Below, piece after piece: positions 15,163 to 24,492 of a stretch of DNA of 35,697 nt. The translations under genes were made by a program, and so were the position numbers. The DNA lies in assembly GCA_903905735.1 (NCBI GenBank), contig CAIVHU010000029.1, forward strand, positions 1 through 35,697, written 5' to 3'. Origin of the DNA: an uncultured beta proteobacterium (GTDB taxonomy: Bacteria; Pseudomonadota; Gammaproteobacteria; Burkholderiales; Burkholderiaceae_C). The first letter of the stretch is position 1, and the number at the start of each line of letters is the position of its first letter. The notes beneath the pieces are model-generated. The model was given only the letters and a program-made list of their open reading frames with translations. It searched no databases and was not told where the DNA came from.

Positions 15163-18117
15163 ATGGATCTTTCGCTTATTAACCAATCACAGACTAATGC
15201 AGAAGTCACCGTGGTCATACCGGCTTACAACCATTCCCGGTATGTAGTCGAAGCGATCAATAGCGTTAGGAATCAAACGTTTCTCAATTGGAAATTGATC
15301 ATCATTGACGACGGATCTACTGATGAGACCTGGGCCGTATTGAAGGCCTACCAAAAGGTGGTTTCTGATTCCCGCATTCAGATATTTCAACAAGATAATG
15401 CTGGTTCGCATGCTACGATCAATCGTGCAATTAGTTTGGTGCAAACGCCCTATCTTTCCATTTTGAATTCAGATGATGTATACGCATCGGATAGACTTGA
15501 AAGATTAATCGCGCTTGCAAAATCAAGCACCAAAGATGTATTTATTGTCACAGGCGTCAGGTTAATCGATGAGAACAGCGCGCCCGTTCCATCACAGCAC
15601 TGGTGGCAGTCCATGTACCGAAATTTGCTGAATCGTTGGCAAACAAGCCAGTCGTCAGGTGTTGCCAACCCAGCTGTAGACGCCCTACTTTGGGGCAATT
15701 TCACCGTCTCTACTTCCAATTTTTTTATGTCCCTTGGCGTTTGGCAACGTGTCGGTCAATTTCGACACTTGCGCTACGTTCCAGACTGGGACTATGCTTT
15801 GCGAGTCGCAGCAGAATTACCGTCAACTTTCATATTTTTGCCCAACGAAGAATTGCTGAGTTATCGCCTTCATGGTCAGAACACCATTTTGGGTGGATCG
15901 CTCAGAAACCATGCAGAAGCGATAAGAGTACTTCGATCTTTCCAGAAAATGTGGATGGCGGCGGGTAACAATGTGCCTCAACATGCGGTCGATAGGCTTT
16001 ACTTCCTTAATCGATTCATGCGTCACGAACACACGCGACAGCGTCTTGAATCGCAAAAGGTCGGATGGCTTGAGCAGATTGACGTCCTCGGGCGAGCCCT
16101 TGGCGACTGGAAAGAACAGTCCGCGATATGGGAGCAGAAAGTGACTCAGTTACAACTGCAGTCGGCGATATGGGAGCAGAAAGTGACTCAGTTACAACTG
16201 CAGTCGGCGATATGGGAGCAGAAAGTGACTCAGTTACAACTGCAGTCAGCCCAATGGGAGCGACAGGCGACTGAAATCATTAATTCATCAACATGGCGTT
16301 TAACCGCCCCGTTTAGACGCATCAAAACTAAGCTGATGTCAGCAGTCGACACATTGAGATCATTGAAAGCCAGAGCGTTACCTCGACTTGGCTGGCTCAT
16401 AGCACAGCCACAAGCACAAGCACAAGCACAGGATGCCTACGAAGAATGGCTCAAGGATGAGGCTGTGGCACTGAGCCAGTTAAAGACAGGCTTTGCCACA
16501 GAGTTAAGCTTGATGTTAAAAAAGCCATTAATTTCAATTGTGCTCCCCGTGCACAACACCCCAGTTGCTTTTCTGGAAGCCGCTATAGCCTCAGTGCAAG
16601 AGCAATGGTACGACCATTGGGAAATTTGCATTTGCGATGATGCATCAACGGACCAAGCAACACTGCAACTTCTTCAACGCATTAAGTGCACGGACCACAG
16701 AATCAGATGCGTACATCGCATATCTTCAGGACACATTGTTTTGGCAACAAATGATGCCATTCAAATCGCTAAAGGCGAGTTCATTGTGTTGCTTGATCAC
16801 GATGACTTGTTGGCGCCACAAGCTCTCTTTATTCTCGTTCAGGCGCTAAATCGCATACCGGATGCTGATTTGATCTATTCCGACGAGGATAAAATTGATG
16901 GAAATGGCGTTCGGCGCCTTCCATTTTTCAAGCCCGATTGGTCACCCTCGCTAATGTGGTCGCAGAACTATATTGGGCATCTAATGTGCCTGCGTAGTAG
17001 TTCGCTCGCCAAAATCGGCGGGCTTCTCGAAGGAACTCAAGGCAGCCAAGATCACGACCTTGTACTTCGATTGACAGCCCATGGTGCCAAGATTGTTCAC
17101 GTGCCCCATGTTTTGTACCACTGGCGGGTGCATGCCGCGTCCACCTCTTCCAACCCCTTAGCTAAACCTTATGCGCACGACGCAGGTCGAGAAGCCGTCA
17201 AGAGCCATCTCAGCCATCGGTACAAAGAGCAATTTAACCGCGTGGACGACAGCGACTACTCATTCGTCTATCTGCCACGTTTCAATATAAAACCGGAATC
17301 AATCGCATCCATCATCATTCCGACGCTTGACAAAGCGGAACTTTTAAAAACCTGTATCGACAGCATTCGCAGACAAACCTTTGGTGTGCAGTACGAGATC
17401 ATCATTATCAACAACGGCTCCAAAGAAGAAGCAACCAAAAAATATTTCCAGCAGCTGACGAATGAGGTCAACATCAAAGTGATCAACGCCGATATCCCAT
17501 TCAACTGGTCTCAACTAAACAACATTGGGCGACAACATGCCCGAGGTCAAGTTTTGCTCTTCCTGAACAATGACACTGAAGTTATCACGCCAGACTGGTT
17601 ACAAAGACTCATGGAATATGCACTTCTGCCAGATGTGGCCATAGTTGGCCCGCTGCTGCTGTATCCTGACGACACCATTCAGCATGCCGGCGTAGTTGTA
17701 GGCATGGGGGGATGGGCTGACCATGTTTTCAAAGCACAAGCGGTTACCCACTACCCCAGTCCCTTTGTTTCAAGTGTGCTCCCACGCAATGTGCTGGCCG
17801 TCACCGGGGCATGTATGGCTATCGCAACAGAACGCTTCGATCAACTTGGTGGATTTGACGAAGCATTCCAGATATGCGGCAGTGATGTGGAACTGGGGAT
17901 TCGAGCGCACTTGCAAGGCTACTTGAATGTTTATCTTCCCACTGCACGCCTCTATCATTTGGAAAGTAAAACGCGTAGCCCTGAAGTGCCGGATGTCGAC
18001 TTTCAACAATCGGCCATCAAATACGCACCATTTCGACTAGAAGGTGACCCTTTTTACAACCGCAATCTGGACACGCAATTATCTACCCCGACCTCACGGT
18101 ACCCGCAAATAAGCTGA
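15163..18117 (+). CDS. Giant glycosyltransferase with three GT2 domains and a repeat-encoded coiled coil
   Basis: The 984-residue protein has a first GT-A domain (about 14-260; VTVVIPAYNHSRYV, IIDDGSTDET, LNSDD), then a helical linker containing three copies of QSAIWEQKVTQLQL (319-360) plus a degenerate fourth. The linker ends with STWRLTAPFRRIK, a motif I associate with the links between GT modules. A Gln-Ala repeat (about 417-423) follows. The second GT2 domain starts at 455 (SIVLPVHN, ICDDAST, LLDHDD, YSDEDKID) and the third at about 717 (SIIIPTLDK, INNGS, FLNNDTE, GGFDEAFQICGSDVELG). All three metal-binding motifs look intact. Such multi-domain enzymes build repeating units with more than one linkage on O-chains at the cytoplasmic face. 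Confidence 0.88.
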   Translation: MDLSLINQSQTNAEVTVVIPAYNHSRYVVEAINSVRNQTFLNWKLIIIDDGSTDETWAVLKAYQKVVSDSRIQIFQQDNAGSHATINRAISLVQTPYLSILNSDDVYASDRLERLIALAKSSTKDVFIVTGVRLIDENSAPVPSQHWWQSMYRNLLNRWQTSQSSGVANPAVDALLWGNFTVSTSNFFMSLGVWQRVGQFRHLRYVPDWDYALRVAAELPSTFIFLPNEELLSYRLHGQNTILGGSLRNHAEAIRVLRSFQKMWMAAGNNVPQHAVDRLYFLNRFMRHEHTRQRLESQKVGWLEQIDVLGRALGDWKEQSAIWEQKVTQLQLQSAIWEQKVTQLQLQSAIWEQKVTQLQLQSAQWERQATEIINSSTWRLTAPFRRIKTKLMSAVDTLRSLKARALPRLGWLIAQPQAQAQAQDAYEEWLKDEAVALSQLKTGFATELSLMLKKPLISIVLPVHNTPVAFLEAAIASVQEQWYDHWEICICDDASTDQATLQLLQRIKCTDHRIRCVHRISSGHIVLATNDAIQIAKGEFIVLLDHDDLLAPQALFILVQALNRIPDADLIYSDEDKIDGNGVRRLPFFKPDWSPSLMWSQNYIGHLMCLRSSSLAKIGGLLEGTQGSQDHDLVLRLTAHGAKIVHVPHVLYHWRVHAASTSSNPLAKPYAHDAGREAVKSHLSHRYKEQFNRVDDSDYSFVYLPRFNIKPESIASIIIPTLDKAELLKTCIDSIRRQTFGVQYEIIIINNGSKEEATKKYFQQLTNEVNIKVINADIPFNWSQLNNIGRQHARGQVLLFLNNDTEVITPDWLQRLMEYALLPDVAIVGPLLLYPDDTIQHAGVVVGMGGWADHVFKAQAVTHYPSPFVSSVLPRNVLAVTGACMAIATERFDQLGGFDEAFQICGSDVELGIRAHLQGYLNVYLPTARLYHLESKTRSPEVPDVDFQQSAIKYAPFRLEGDPFYNRNLDTQLSTPTSRYPQIS
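16117..16275 (+). repeat. 42-bp in-frame tandem repeat inside the large glycosyltransferase gene
   Basis: Three adjacent 42-base units (16117-16158, 16159-16200, 16201-16242) encode QSAIWEQKVTQLQL. Units 2 and 3 are identical and unit 1 differs only at one base (TCC for TCG). A diverged partial unit follows (QSAQWERQATE). Fourteen residues are two heptads, so gain or loss of a unit would keep both frame and coiled-coil register. Confidence 0.93.
16405..16431 (+). repeat. Short CAAGCA hexanucleotide repeat coding for Gln-Ala
   Basis: Consecutive CAAGCA units in the linker between the first and second glycosyltransferase domains encode QAQAQAQ. Because units are six bases, slippage would not shift the frame. 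Confidence 0.8.
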
Positions 18118-18148
18118 CACAACTCCAGTCACATTGGTGGCCTGCAAA

Positions 18149-19507
18149 ATGTCAAACAATATAACGCAAACCCTCGGTCGCTTATTGGCTAATACCGCCA
18201 AGTATGGTCCGACGCAGGCCTGGATACAGCGTTTATCAGCTGCCTACAGGCAGTCTCAAATCCAACAGACGATATCACCGGGTTTTGACATTCCCGAGGT
18301 GCTGCCCATCACGGCGCGAACAGCAGCGATACAAGACGGTCCCCGAATCAATTTGATGGTACCAGCCATTTCCCAAAAACATGTGTTTGGTGGCATTGCC
18401 ACTGCATTGCAAGTTTTTGATTCGGTGCGCCAACACTTTGCGTCTGCACGCATCATCCTGACGGACGAAACAGCCCCTGAACTATCAAACACAGCGTTTT
18501 ACAGCCGCTGGCCGTGCATACCTCTAAGCCGTGAGTGCCCGGCTGAAAATCACATTGTCCCAGCGGGAGCCCGTTGGGAGCAAACCCTCTCGGTTCATGC
18601 ACAGGATTACTTCATGGCAACGGCATGGTGGACCGCTCACAACGCACAGGCACTGTTGTCGTGGCAACTGCACCAGTTTCCCAAAATCCCACACCGCCAA
18701 CTTCTCTACCTGATTCAAGATTTTGAACCTGGTTTTTATCCCTGGTCTTCGCGCTATGTACTGGCGCAGGCCACTTACAAGCAACCTGATCGAACCATTG
18801 CCGTGATTAACTCGCACTGGCTAAAGGACTACTTGTACGAGCAGGGCCACCAGTTTTCAAGCCAGTACGTACTTGCGCCACATTTGCACCCAGCACTTGC
18901 CGCCGTGCGCAAAAGGCAACTAACTTTTAAAAAAGACAGGCAACTGCTGATCTATGGTCGGCCCGGCACTGACCGCAATGCCTTTTCAGTCATTATCGCG
19001 GCTTTGCGCCTTTGGGTTCAACGTTACACACCAGCGCATGAATGGAAAATTCTTTCAGCTGGCGAAACATTCTCGACCATTGATCTAGGTCAAAATACCC
19101 AACTCAGCAGCGTCGGGAAACTAACTATAGAAGACTATGCCGACTTGCTTTCCCAGACAGCCATCGGCATGTCGCTCATGATCTCACCACACCCTAGTTA
19201 CCCACCTCTGGAAATGGCCGCCTTCGGTGCGCGCGTTGTTACCAATCGATTTGCAAACAAAAATCTTTCTACGATATCCAGCTTTTTGCTGTCTGTTGAC
19301 CACCCTGATCCTGAAAGTCTTGCAGACGTATTATGTAAATTGACAAAGGAATTTGACCAGATTAACCCGAACGACCGTTTTGTTGACCAAAAGCACATAG
19401 ATTGGCATGATGATTTCCTGCAGACCGATGACAACAATTGGTCCTGGACTGCACAAGTTGCATCTGAACTGCTCGTGAATGATGTTCATCAAGTAATCAC
19501 CACATGA
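18149..19507 (+). CDS. GT-B glycosyltransferase, WsaF-like (rhamnosyltransferase-type)
   Basis: From the ATG at 18149 this is 452 residues; the frame can extend to a TTG at 18134. The region RINLMVPAISQKHVFGGIAT followed by ALQVFDSV is typical of the WsaF N-terminal domain. The middle has LLYLIQDFEPGFYPWSSRYV, and the C-terminal half has LIYGRPGTDRNAF and MSLMISPHPSYPPLEMAAFG, a GT4-like nucleotide-sugar site. WsaF of Geobacillus is a rhamnosyltransferase in S-layer glycan synthesis; here the donor is not proven. The stop overlaps the start of the TonB-receptor gene (ATGA), tying glycan synthesis to the signalling genes that follow. Confidence 0.75.
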   Translation: MSNNITQTLGRLLANTAKYGPTQAWIQRLSAAYRQSQIQQTISPGFDIPEVLPITARTAAIQDGPRINLMVPAISQKHVFGGIATALQVFDSVRQHFASARIILTDETAPELSNTAFYSRWPCIPLSRECPAENHIVPAGARWEQTLSVHAQDYFMATAWWTAHNAQALLSWQLHQFPKIPHRQLLYLIQDFEPGFYPWSSRYVLAQATYKQPDRTIAVINSHWLKDYLYEQGHQFSSQYVLAPHLHPALAAVRKRQLTFKKDRQLLIYGRPGTDRNAFSVIIAALRLWVQRYTPAHEWKILSAGETFSTIDLGQNTQLSSVGKLTIEDYADLLSQTAIGMSLMISPHPSYPPLEMAAFGARVVTNRFANKNLSTISSFLLSVDHPDPESLADVLCKLTKEFDQINPNDRFVDQKHIDWHDDFLQTDDNNWSWTAQVASELLVNDVHQVITT

Positions 19508-21486
19508 CCTTCACCCATGATCGATCTGCACGACAAACCCACATTCAGCTGTGTTGTGGGTTTCTTGCGTGCACAACACTTATCGTCGCTGCAAAAGCTG
19601 ACGAACTATCCACTAATTTGTCTGAAAGGGAGTTTTTAACGGACATACCATTAGTTTATTCCGCCTCACGCCTGCCCCAGCTGCCCCAAGACGCTGCCGG
19701 GGCTATCAGCATTATCGACAGAGAAATGATTCGGGCCAGTGGCGCCCGAGACATCACCGATCTGTTCCGTTTTGTACCAGGGTTTCAAGTGGGCACATCT
19801 TCAGGCGGACAGCCCGTGGTGTCATATCACGGACTTTCGGGGCAAATATCACAACGCATGCAGGTATATGTCGACGGTCGCTCTCTCTACGCGCCATACC
19901 TGTTTGGTGGCGTTGACTGGACGGCGCTCAGCGTGCCTTTGGATGAGATCGAACGCATCGAAATACAGCGTGGTGCCAACTCTGTCACTTACGGCGCAAA
20001 CGCATTTCTCGGCGTCATACACATCATCACACGTGCAGCGGCTCAAAGTGTAGGTTTTCACACGCAACTGACTCAAGGCAATGCAGGCATTGCTGATCGC
20101 CACGTTAGATGGGGGTACAGCACGTCAAACGCACAGTGGCGAATGTCTGCAGGAACCAAGACAGACGATGGACTAAACAATCGACTTGACGCCTTCAGCA
20201 CCAACTACTTTGATTTCAGAGCCGAGATACAACCGTCCCTCACAACTGAACTCTCACTGTTTGCTGGCATGACACAAAGCAAACTGGGCATCGGCTTTAA
20301 CGCAACAGCAGTTGATCCGCCTCGCGGCGAAAAAATCGAATCTTCCTTTTTCCACGCACGCTATAAAAGCGTCATTGATTCAGGACAAGAATGGAGTGTG
20401 GCCTTCTCATCAACCAGAGACGAAGGCAACGACAGCTTCAGCATTCCGCTCCTTAACGCCGACACCATCCCCGTCGACAACAACCGACACGCGCAAAGAT
20501 ACGCGCTCAGCTATCAACACTTCAAAGACCTGAATCCGAGCCTCAGGGCCTCATGGGGACTGGAATACAACACTGACGAATTGATTGCAAAACAACTTTT
20601 TAACACAGAACAGCCACAAACCAACGACGATTGGCACGCCTACATTAACCAGGAATGGAAGCCCTCGCCGTTCTGGACGCTAAATCTTGGAGGACTGGTA
20701 GAGCGTAACGGACTTACCACGAGGCAATTCGCCCCCCGAATCTCCCTGAACTGGAAACCATCGGCCGAAAACACCTTGAAGCTCGGCTATTCAAGCGCTT
20801 TTCGCACTCCCAGCCTGTTTGAGCAGCGCGCAAATTGGCGTACCGAATACCAGGGCAGGACTGTCGATATCCGTTACCTGTCGACAGGCAACTTGATACC
20901 AGAGCAAGTCAAAGCCCTGGACCTTGTCTATTTTGGTCAATGGCAGAAACAAGGCCTGACATTAGATGCCCGGTTGTTTCGAGAAGAAATTTCACAGCTC
21001 ATCATGGCTGAGTTGTACTTATTACCGTTTGATCAGGCCAACACTCAAAATGCGGTTGCCTACGACCTTCGCAACAATGCATCAGTCACAAACACCGGAC
21101 TGGAGTACCAATTAAGCTGGCGTCCAAAGCTTGGCACCATGCTGGTTTGGAGTCAGAATTTTTCAAATCCTAGTTCCGCGAATTCATTTGTCCAATCCAG
21201 CATTCCGCGATCAAGCGGTAGCCTGTTGCTATCACATACTTGGAGCGGGGGCATGATCACCGGCCTCTCATACACGGAAACAGCCCCCTTAATTTGGCTG
21301 GGGGAGTCAACACCTGCGAACAGGCAACGACTGGTGAGTTTGCGTCTGGCACGCACCATACGAATAAGTGATACCCCCATAGAATTAAGCGCCGTGTGGC
21401 GTCAACCGGTTGGTCAATACGACGAATTCCGAGAGTTCCAAAGTATTCCAAAGCAATTTTGGGTAAACTTTCGCATCGAGTATTGA
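19504..21486 (+). CDS. TonB-dependent outer membrane receptor
   Basis: This 660-residue protein has an N-terminal signal peptide ending near VAAKA-DE, a plug domain (about 45-165: SASRLPQLPQDAAGAISIID, ITDLFRFVPGFQVG, VYVDGRSLY, LDEIERIEIQRGANSVTYGANAFLGVIHIIT) and a C-terminal 22-strand-type barrel ending in an aromatic strand WVNFRIEY. TonB receptors use proton motive force to import scarce ligands, and some act as sensors. No TonB box is obvious, nor a long N-terminal signalling domain of the FecA type. It overlaps the upstream WsaF-like gene by 4 bases and is followed after 5 bases by a periplasmic binding protein gene, so ligand hand-over between the two is a reasonable inference. Confidence 0.9.
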   Translation: MTFTHDRSARQTHIQLCCGFLACTTLIVAAKADELSTNLSEREFLTDIPLVYSASRLPQLPQDAAGAISIIDREMIRASGARDITDLFRFVPGFQVGTSSGGQPVVSYHGLSGQISQRMQVYVDGRSLYAPYLFGGVDWTALSVPLDEIERIEIQRGANSVTYGANAFLGVIHIITRAAAQSVGFHTQLTQGNAGIADRHVRWGYSTSNAQWRMSAGTKTDDGLNNRLDAFSTNYFDFRAEIQPSLTTELSLFAGMTQSKLGIGFNATAVDPPRGEKIESSFFHARYKSVIDSGQEWSVAFSSTRDEGNDSFSIPLLNADTIPVDNNRHAQRYALSYQHFKDLNPSLRASWGLEYNTDELIAKQLFNTEQPQTNDDWHAYINQEWKPSPFWTLNLGGLVERNGLTTRQFAPRISLNWKPSAENTLKLGYSSAFRTPSLFEQRANWRTEYQGRTVDIRYLSTGNLIPEQVKALDLVYFGQWQKQGLTLDARLFREEISQLIMAELYLLPFDQANTQNAVAYDLRNNASVTNTGLEYQLSWRPKLGTMLVWSQNFSNPSSANSFVQSSIPRSSGSLLLSHTWSGGMITGLSYTETAPLIWLGESTPANRQRLVSLRLARTIRISDTPIELSAVWRQPVGQYDEFREFQSIPKQFWVNFRIEY

Positions 21487-21491
21487 CAGCC

Positions 21492-22436
21492 ATGATCACT
21501 TGGCGTTTCAAATCGTTTGTGAGTACAGCTTACTTCGCGTTGGCAACTTTAACCACCCCCCAAGCACTAGCCAACACCGTCAGCGTCTTGACACCTCGCA
21601 CCGATGGCGGATACGAAGAAATTGTCGACGCCCTGCGACAAGAAATTGCCAAGTCGCCTGGCTGGAAGTTTCACATAGACATCACACCTACATCCATCAC
21701 TGCGCCCATTCAGAAGTTACCCGAAGACACAGCCATTGTGATCACTGTAGGTTTGCAGGCCACACAATACGCGATCACCAACTCGGACCAACGAATTCCC
21801 ATTCTCAGTGTTCTGTTGCCTCGCGTGTCATTTGAGGCCTTGACCGTCGACAAGCCATCCACTCGCAAAATTTCAGCAATATTCATTGACCAGCCACCCT
21901 CGCGGCAACTTGAACTATTGCGCACGGTTTTACCAGCAGCACGTGTAATTGGCATCGTCGTTGGCCCTTCGAATGGCAGAGATGTCGAAGCCCTTCGTGC
22001 CCTGGCCAGCAATCGCGGTTTAACCGTCATTGCAGAACAAGCAGCCCGCGATACCGAACTGTATCCGGTACTGCAATCGGTACTGCGGGCATCGGACGTG
22101 CTACTCGCCCTCCCTGACCCATACATTATCAACGTGTCAACTGCGCAGAACCTTCTGCTGACATCGTTTCGATTCAGGGTTCCTGTCATAGGGCACTCAG
22201 CAGCCTATGTGAGAGCTGGTGCATTAGCCGCCGTGTACAGCACACCTCGCCAGATAGGCGTTGAAGCAAGCCAACTCATCAGGCAGTTCATAAGAAACGG
22301 TACGTTACCTCAACCCAAATACCCTCGCCTTTTCACAGTGTCGATCAATCAACAAATGGCTGACAGCCTGGGTTACACCATTTCTGATGATAAATCCATA
22401 ACCCAGCGATTACAACAAATCGAAGGCACGGAATGA
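21492..22436 (+). CDS. Periplasmic binding protein (ABC_sub_bind-like), without adjacent permease
   Basis: The product is 314 residues with a signal peptide ending near QALANTVSVLTP. The fold is a two-lobed periplasmic binding protein like the ABC_sub_bind family: AIVITVGLQATQYAI, IPILSVLLPRVSFEAL, RQLELLRTVLPAARVIGIVVGP, and VLLALPDPYIIN followed by RVPVIGHSAAYVRAGALAAVY. No cognate ABC permease or ATPase for import lies nearby; the ABC genes downstream are of export type. The gene touches the TonB receptor (5-base gap) and overlaps the histidine kinase start (ATGA). This suggests it feeds a signal into the kinase rather than serving transport, by analogy to systems such as TorT/TorS. The ligand is unknown. 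Confidence 0.75.
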   Translation: MITWRFKSFVSTAYFALATLTTPQALANTVSVLTPRTDGGYEEIVDALRQEIAKSPGWKFHIDITPTSITAPIQKLPEDTAIVITVGLQATQYAITNSDQRIPILSVLLPRVSFEALTVDKPSTRKISAIFIDQPPSRQLELLRTVLPAARVIGIVVGPSNGRDVEALRALASNRGLTVIAEQAARDTELYPVLQSVLRASDVLLALPDPYIINVSTAQNLLLTSFRFRVPVIGHSAAYVRAGALAAVYSTPRQIGVEASQLIRQFIRNGTLPQPKYPRLFTVSINQQMADSLGYTISDDKSITQRLQQIEGTE

Positions 22437-24466
22437 GCCTGCACGAAACGGTGGGTCGCCAACTTGACCGCTTATTTTGGTATCGCAGAGATCTTCGCAG
22501 CCAACTCCTCGCGCTGGCTATGTTACCAGTCATCGTCTTTGCCTTCGTTTGGGGAGCCTACGTCATTCATCAAAGAGCTAACGACCTGCAGGCACAGTTG
22601 CAGGAACGTGCACAACTGCTTGCCAGGCAAATGGCAGTCGCAGCTGACTACGGCATATTTTCAGGAAACTCGGGTGCCCTGCAAAGCCTTACTCTGGCGG
22701 TTTCCAGAGAGCCCGCCGTGATAGTTGCCAGCATTTACGGACTGAACCAAAAAATTCTCGCAACTCACCTTTCCACAATATCTGCGGCAGAATCACAAAT
22801 CACGAACATTGACATTAGTGGCCTGGTCAACCAGTTTGCAGCCAACGGCAATGCACAAAAACACACCCGCAATGACCGCTGGATCGCCTACTTTGAGCCG
22901 GTTCGCTCGCCTTCGATATCAATCGACGACCTGCCAGATGCGACTTCCAGCACCGCCATCATCGGCTTTGCGGTCGTCATTGTTTCAACCAAGGCAATCA
23001 CTGAAGAACTGACTGGTTTCATTGTGGCTGTGCTTGCACTGCTTGCGGGGGTTCTCGCCAGCAGTTGGCTCATTGTGCGGAGATTCAGTTTACTCATAGA
23101 CCGCCGCGTCGGGGCTGTTGCCCTTGCGGCCCAACAAATCGGACAAGGTCAGACCGGTGTACGACTGGGGCACAGCAAGACAGCCGTTTTTAACAACCTC
23201 TCAACCGACCTGAACCACATGGCTGAGCAGCTTGAACAATCCCGTTTTGAGCTTGAACAACGCGTAGAGATGGCCACTGCAGCCATGCGTGAGCAGCGCG
23301 ATGCCGCCGACCATGCAAATATCGCAAAAACACGCTTTCTAGCCGCAGCCAGCCATGATCTGCGCCAGCCCATGCATGCACTCAGCCTACTGATTGCAGC
23401 CATACAACAAGATCAATCTATCCAGTCGCGAGACAACTTACTGGAACGTATTGACGCAACCACACAAGCCATGAGTGCACTATTGGACGCGCTCCTTGAT
23501 ATTTCCCGCCTGGATGCCGGTGGCGTTCAGGCGCAACCAAAAACATGCGAACTCCTGCCGCTGTTGCTAAGTGTCAGAGACACCCATAACGTGCTTGCAC
23601 AGCACAAAGACATCGAATTGCATGTGCGTCCAACCGGCCTTTGGGTCCACAGCGACCCCATTCTGCTGCAGCGCATTATTGGCAACTTCGTTTCCAATGC
23701 AATTCGTTACACGGCCCCGGGCGGCAGAGTGCTGATCACGGCCCGCAAACGTGGGCAAAACTGCCACTTACAGATTCGTGACAATGGCCCCGGTATTGAT
23801 CCAATTTATCAAAAATCCATTTTTGATGAGTTTTTCCAGATCAAGAACCCGCAACGCGATCGCAGCCTGGGCTTAGGTTTGGGACTGGCCATTGTTCAGC
23901 GGCTTGTCAACCTCTTGGGGCACACCATCACACTGCGTTCTTGCCCAAACCACGGCTCCAGCTTCGGCTTGGTAATCCCCATCGAGGCACCCATTTCAAA
24001 CGACCCCATAATCGGGCTGCCGACAAACATCGAAGCAGCGCCATCCAGCAGCATCGGCCTAGCCGGTTGCAGACTCCTGCTTGTTGAAGACGATGCCCTT
24101 GTTCGCGACAGTTACGAGCGATTGCTCACCCTCTGGGGCTGTGAAGTATCAAGTTACCGAACAGCCGCCGCCGCCCTGACCAACGCACACGCCGGTGTTC
24201 TGGCTCCTCAAATCATCATTTCCGACTACCTGCTCGGAGAAGGCACCAACGGACTTGAGCTGATTGCCAGCATACGTCGTCACCTCGGCGCGCCCATACC
24301 CGCAGCCCTCATCACCGGCAACACCGAAGACCCCGCCTTGCGCCAAAACAATGATTGCACTGTCCGCATTATCTTCAAGCCAGTCAAGCCCTCCGTGCTC
24401 CTGCAAACGCTACTGGAACTGTTGACCCCCAGCCAGATTCCAGCAAAACCAGCAGTGATAAACTGA
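22433..24466 (+). CDS. Hybrid sensor histidine kinase with C-terminal receiver domain
   Basis: The 677-residue inner-membrane kinase has TM1 (about 25-45), a periplasmic sensor of about 145 residues, TM2 (about 194-214), a HAMP linker, then HisKA with phospho-acceptor His308 in AAASHDLRQPMHAL. The HATPase follows (FVSNAIRYT, DNGPGID, GLGLGLAIVQRLV), and a receiver domain ends the protein (LLLVEDDALVRDSYE, acceptor Asp598 in IIISDYLLG). The receiver lies inside the same protein but no Hpt domain is present. It starts within the stop codon of the binding-protein gene and precedes a LuxR-type response regulator. Likely input: the binding protein or its ligand in the periplasm. Confidence 0.92.
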   Translation: MSLHETVGRQLDRLFWYRRDLRSQLLALAMLPVIVFAFVWGAYVIHQRANDLQAQLQERAQLLARQMAVAADYGIFSGNSGALQSLTLAVSREPAVIVASIYGLNQKILATHLSTISAAESQITNIDISGLVNQFAANGNAQKHTRNDRWIAYFEPVRSPSISIDDLPDATSSTAIIGFAVVIVSTKAITEELTGFIVAVLALLAGVLASSWLIVRRFSLLIDRRVGAVALAAQQIGQGQTGVRLGHSKTAVFNNLSTDLNHMAEQLEQSRFELEQRVEMATAAMREQRDAADHANIAKTRFLAAASHDLRQPMHALSLLIAAIQQDQSIQSRDNLLERIDATTQAMSALLDALLDISRLDAGGVQAQPKTCELLPLLLSVRDTHNVLAQHKDIELHVRPTGLWVHSDPILLQRIIGNFVSNAIRYTAPGGRVLITARKRGQNCHLQIRDNGPGIDPIYQKSIFDEFFQIKNPQRDRSLGLGLGLAIVQRLVNLLGHTITLRSCPNHGSSFGLVIPIEAPISNDPIIGLPTNIEAAPSSSIGLAGCRLLLVEDDALVRDSYERLLTLWGCEVSSYRTAAAALTNAHAGVLAPQIIISDYLLGEGTNGLELIASIRRHLGAPIPAALITGNTEDPALRQNNDCTVRIIFKPVKPSVLLQTLLELLTPSQIPAKPAVIN

Positions 24467-24492
24467 CCCATCGTAAAACCACTGCAATCATC

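Noticed and set aside
16117..16275. Tandem repeat considered as a CRISPR array
   Set aside because: Units are directly adjacent without spacers and are in frame inside a glycosyltransferase gene.
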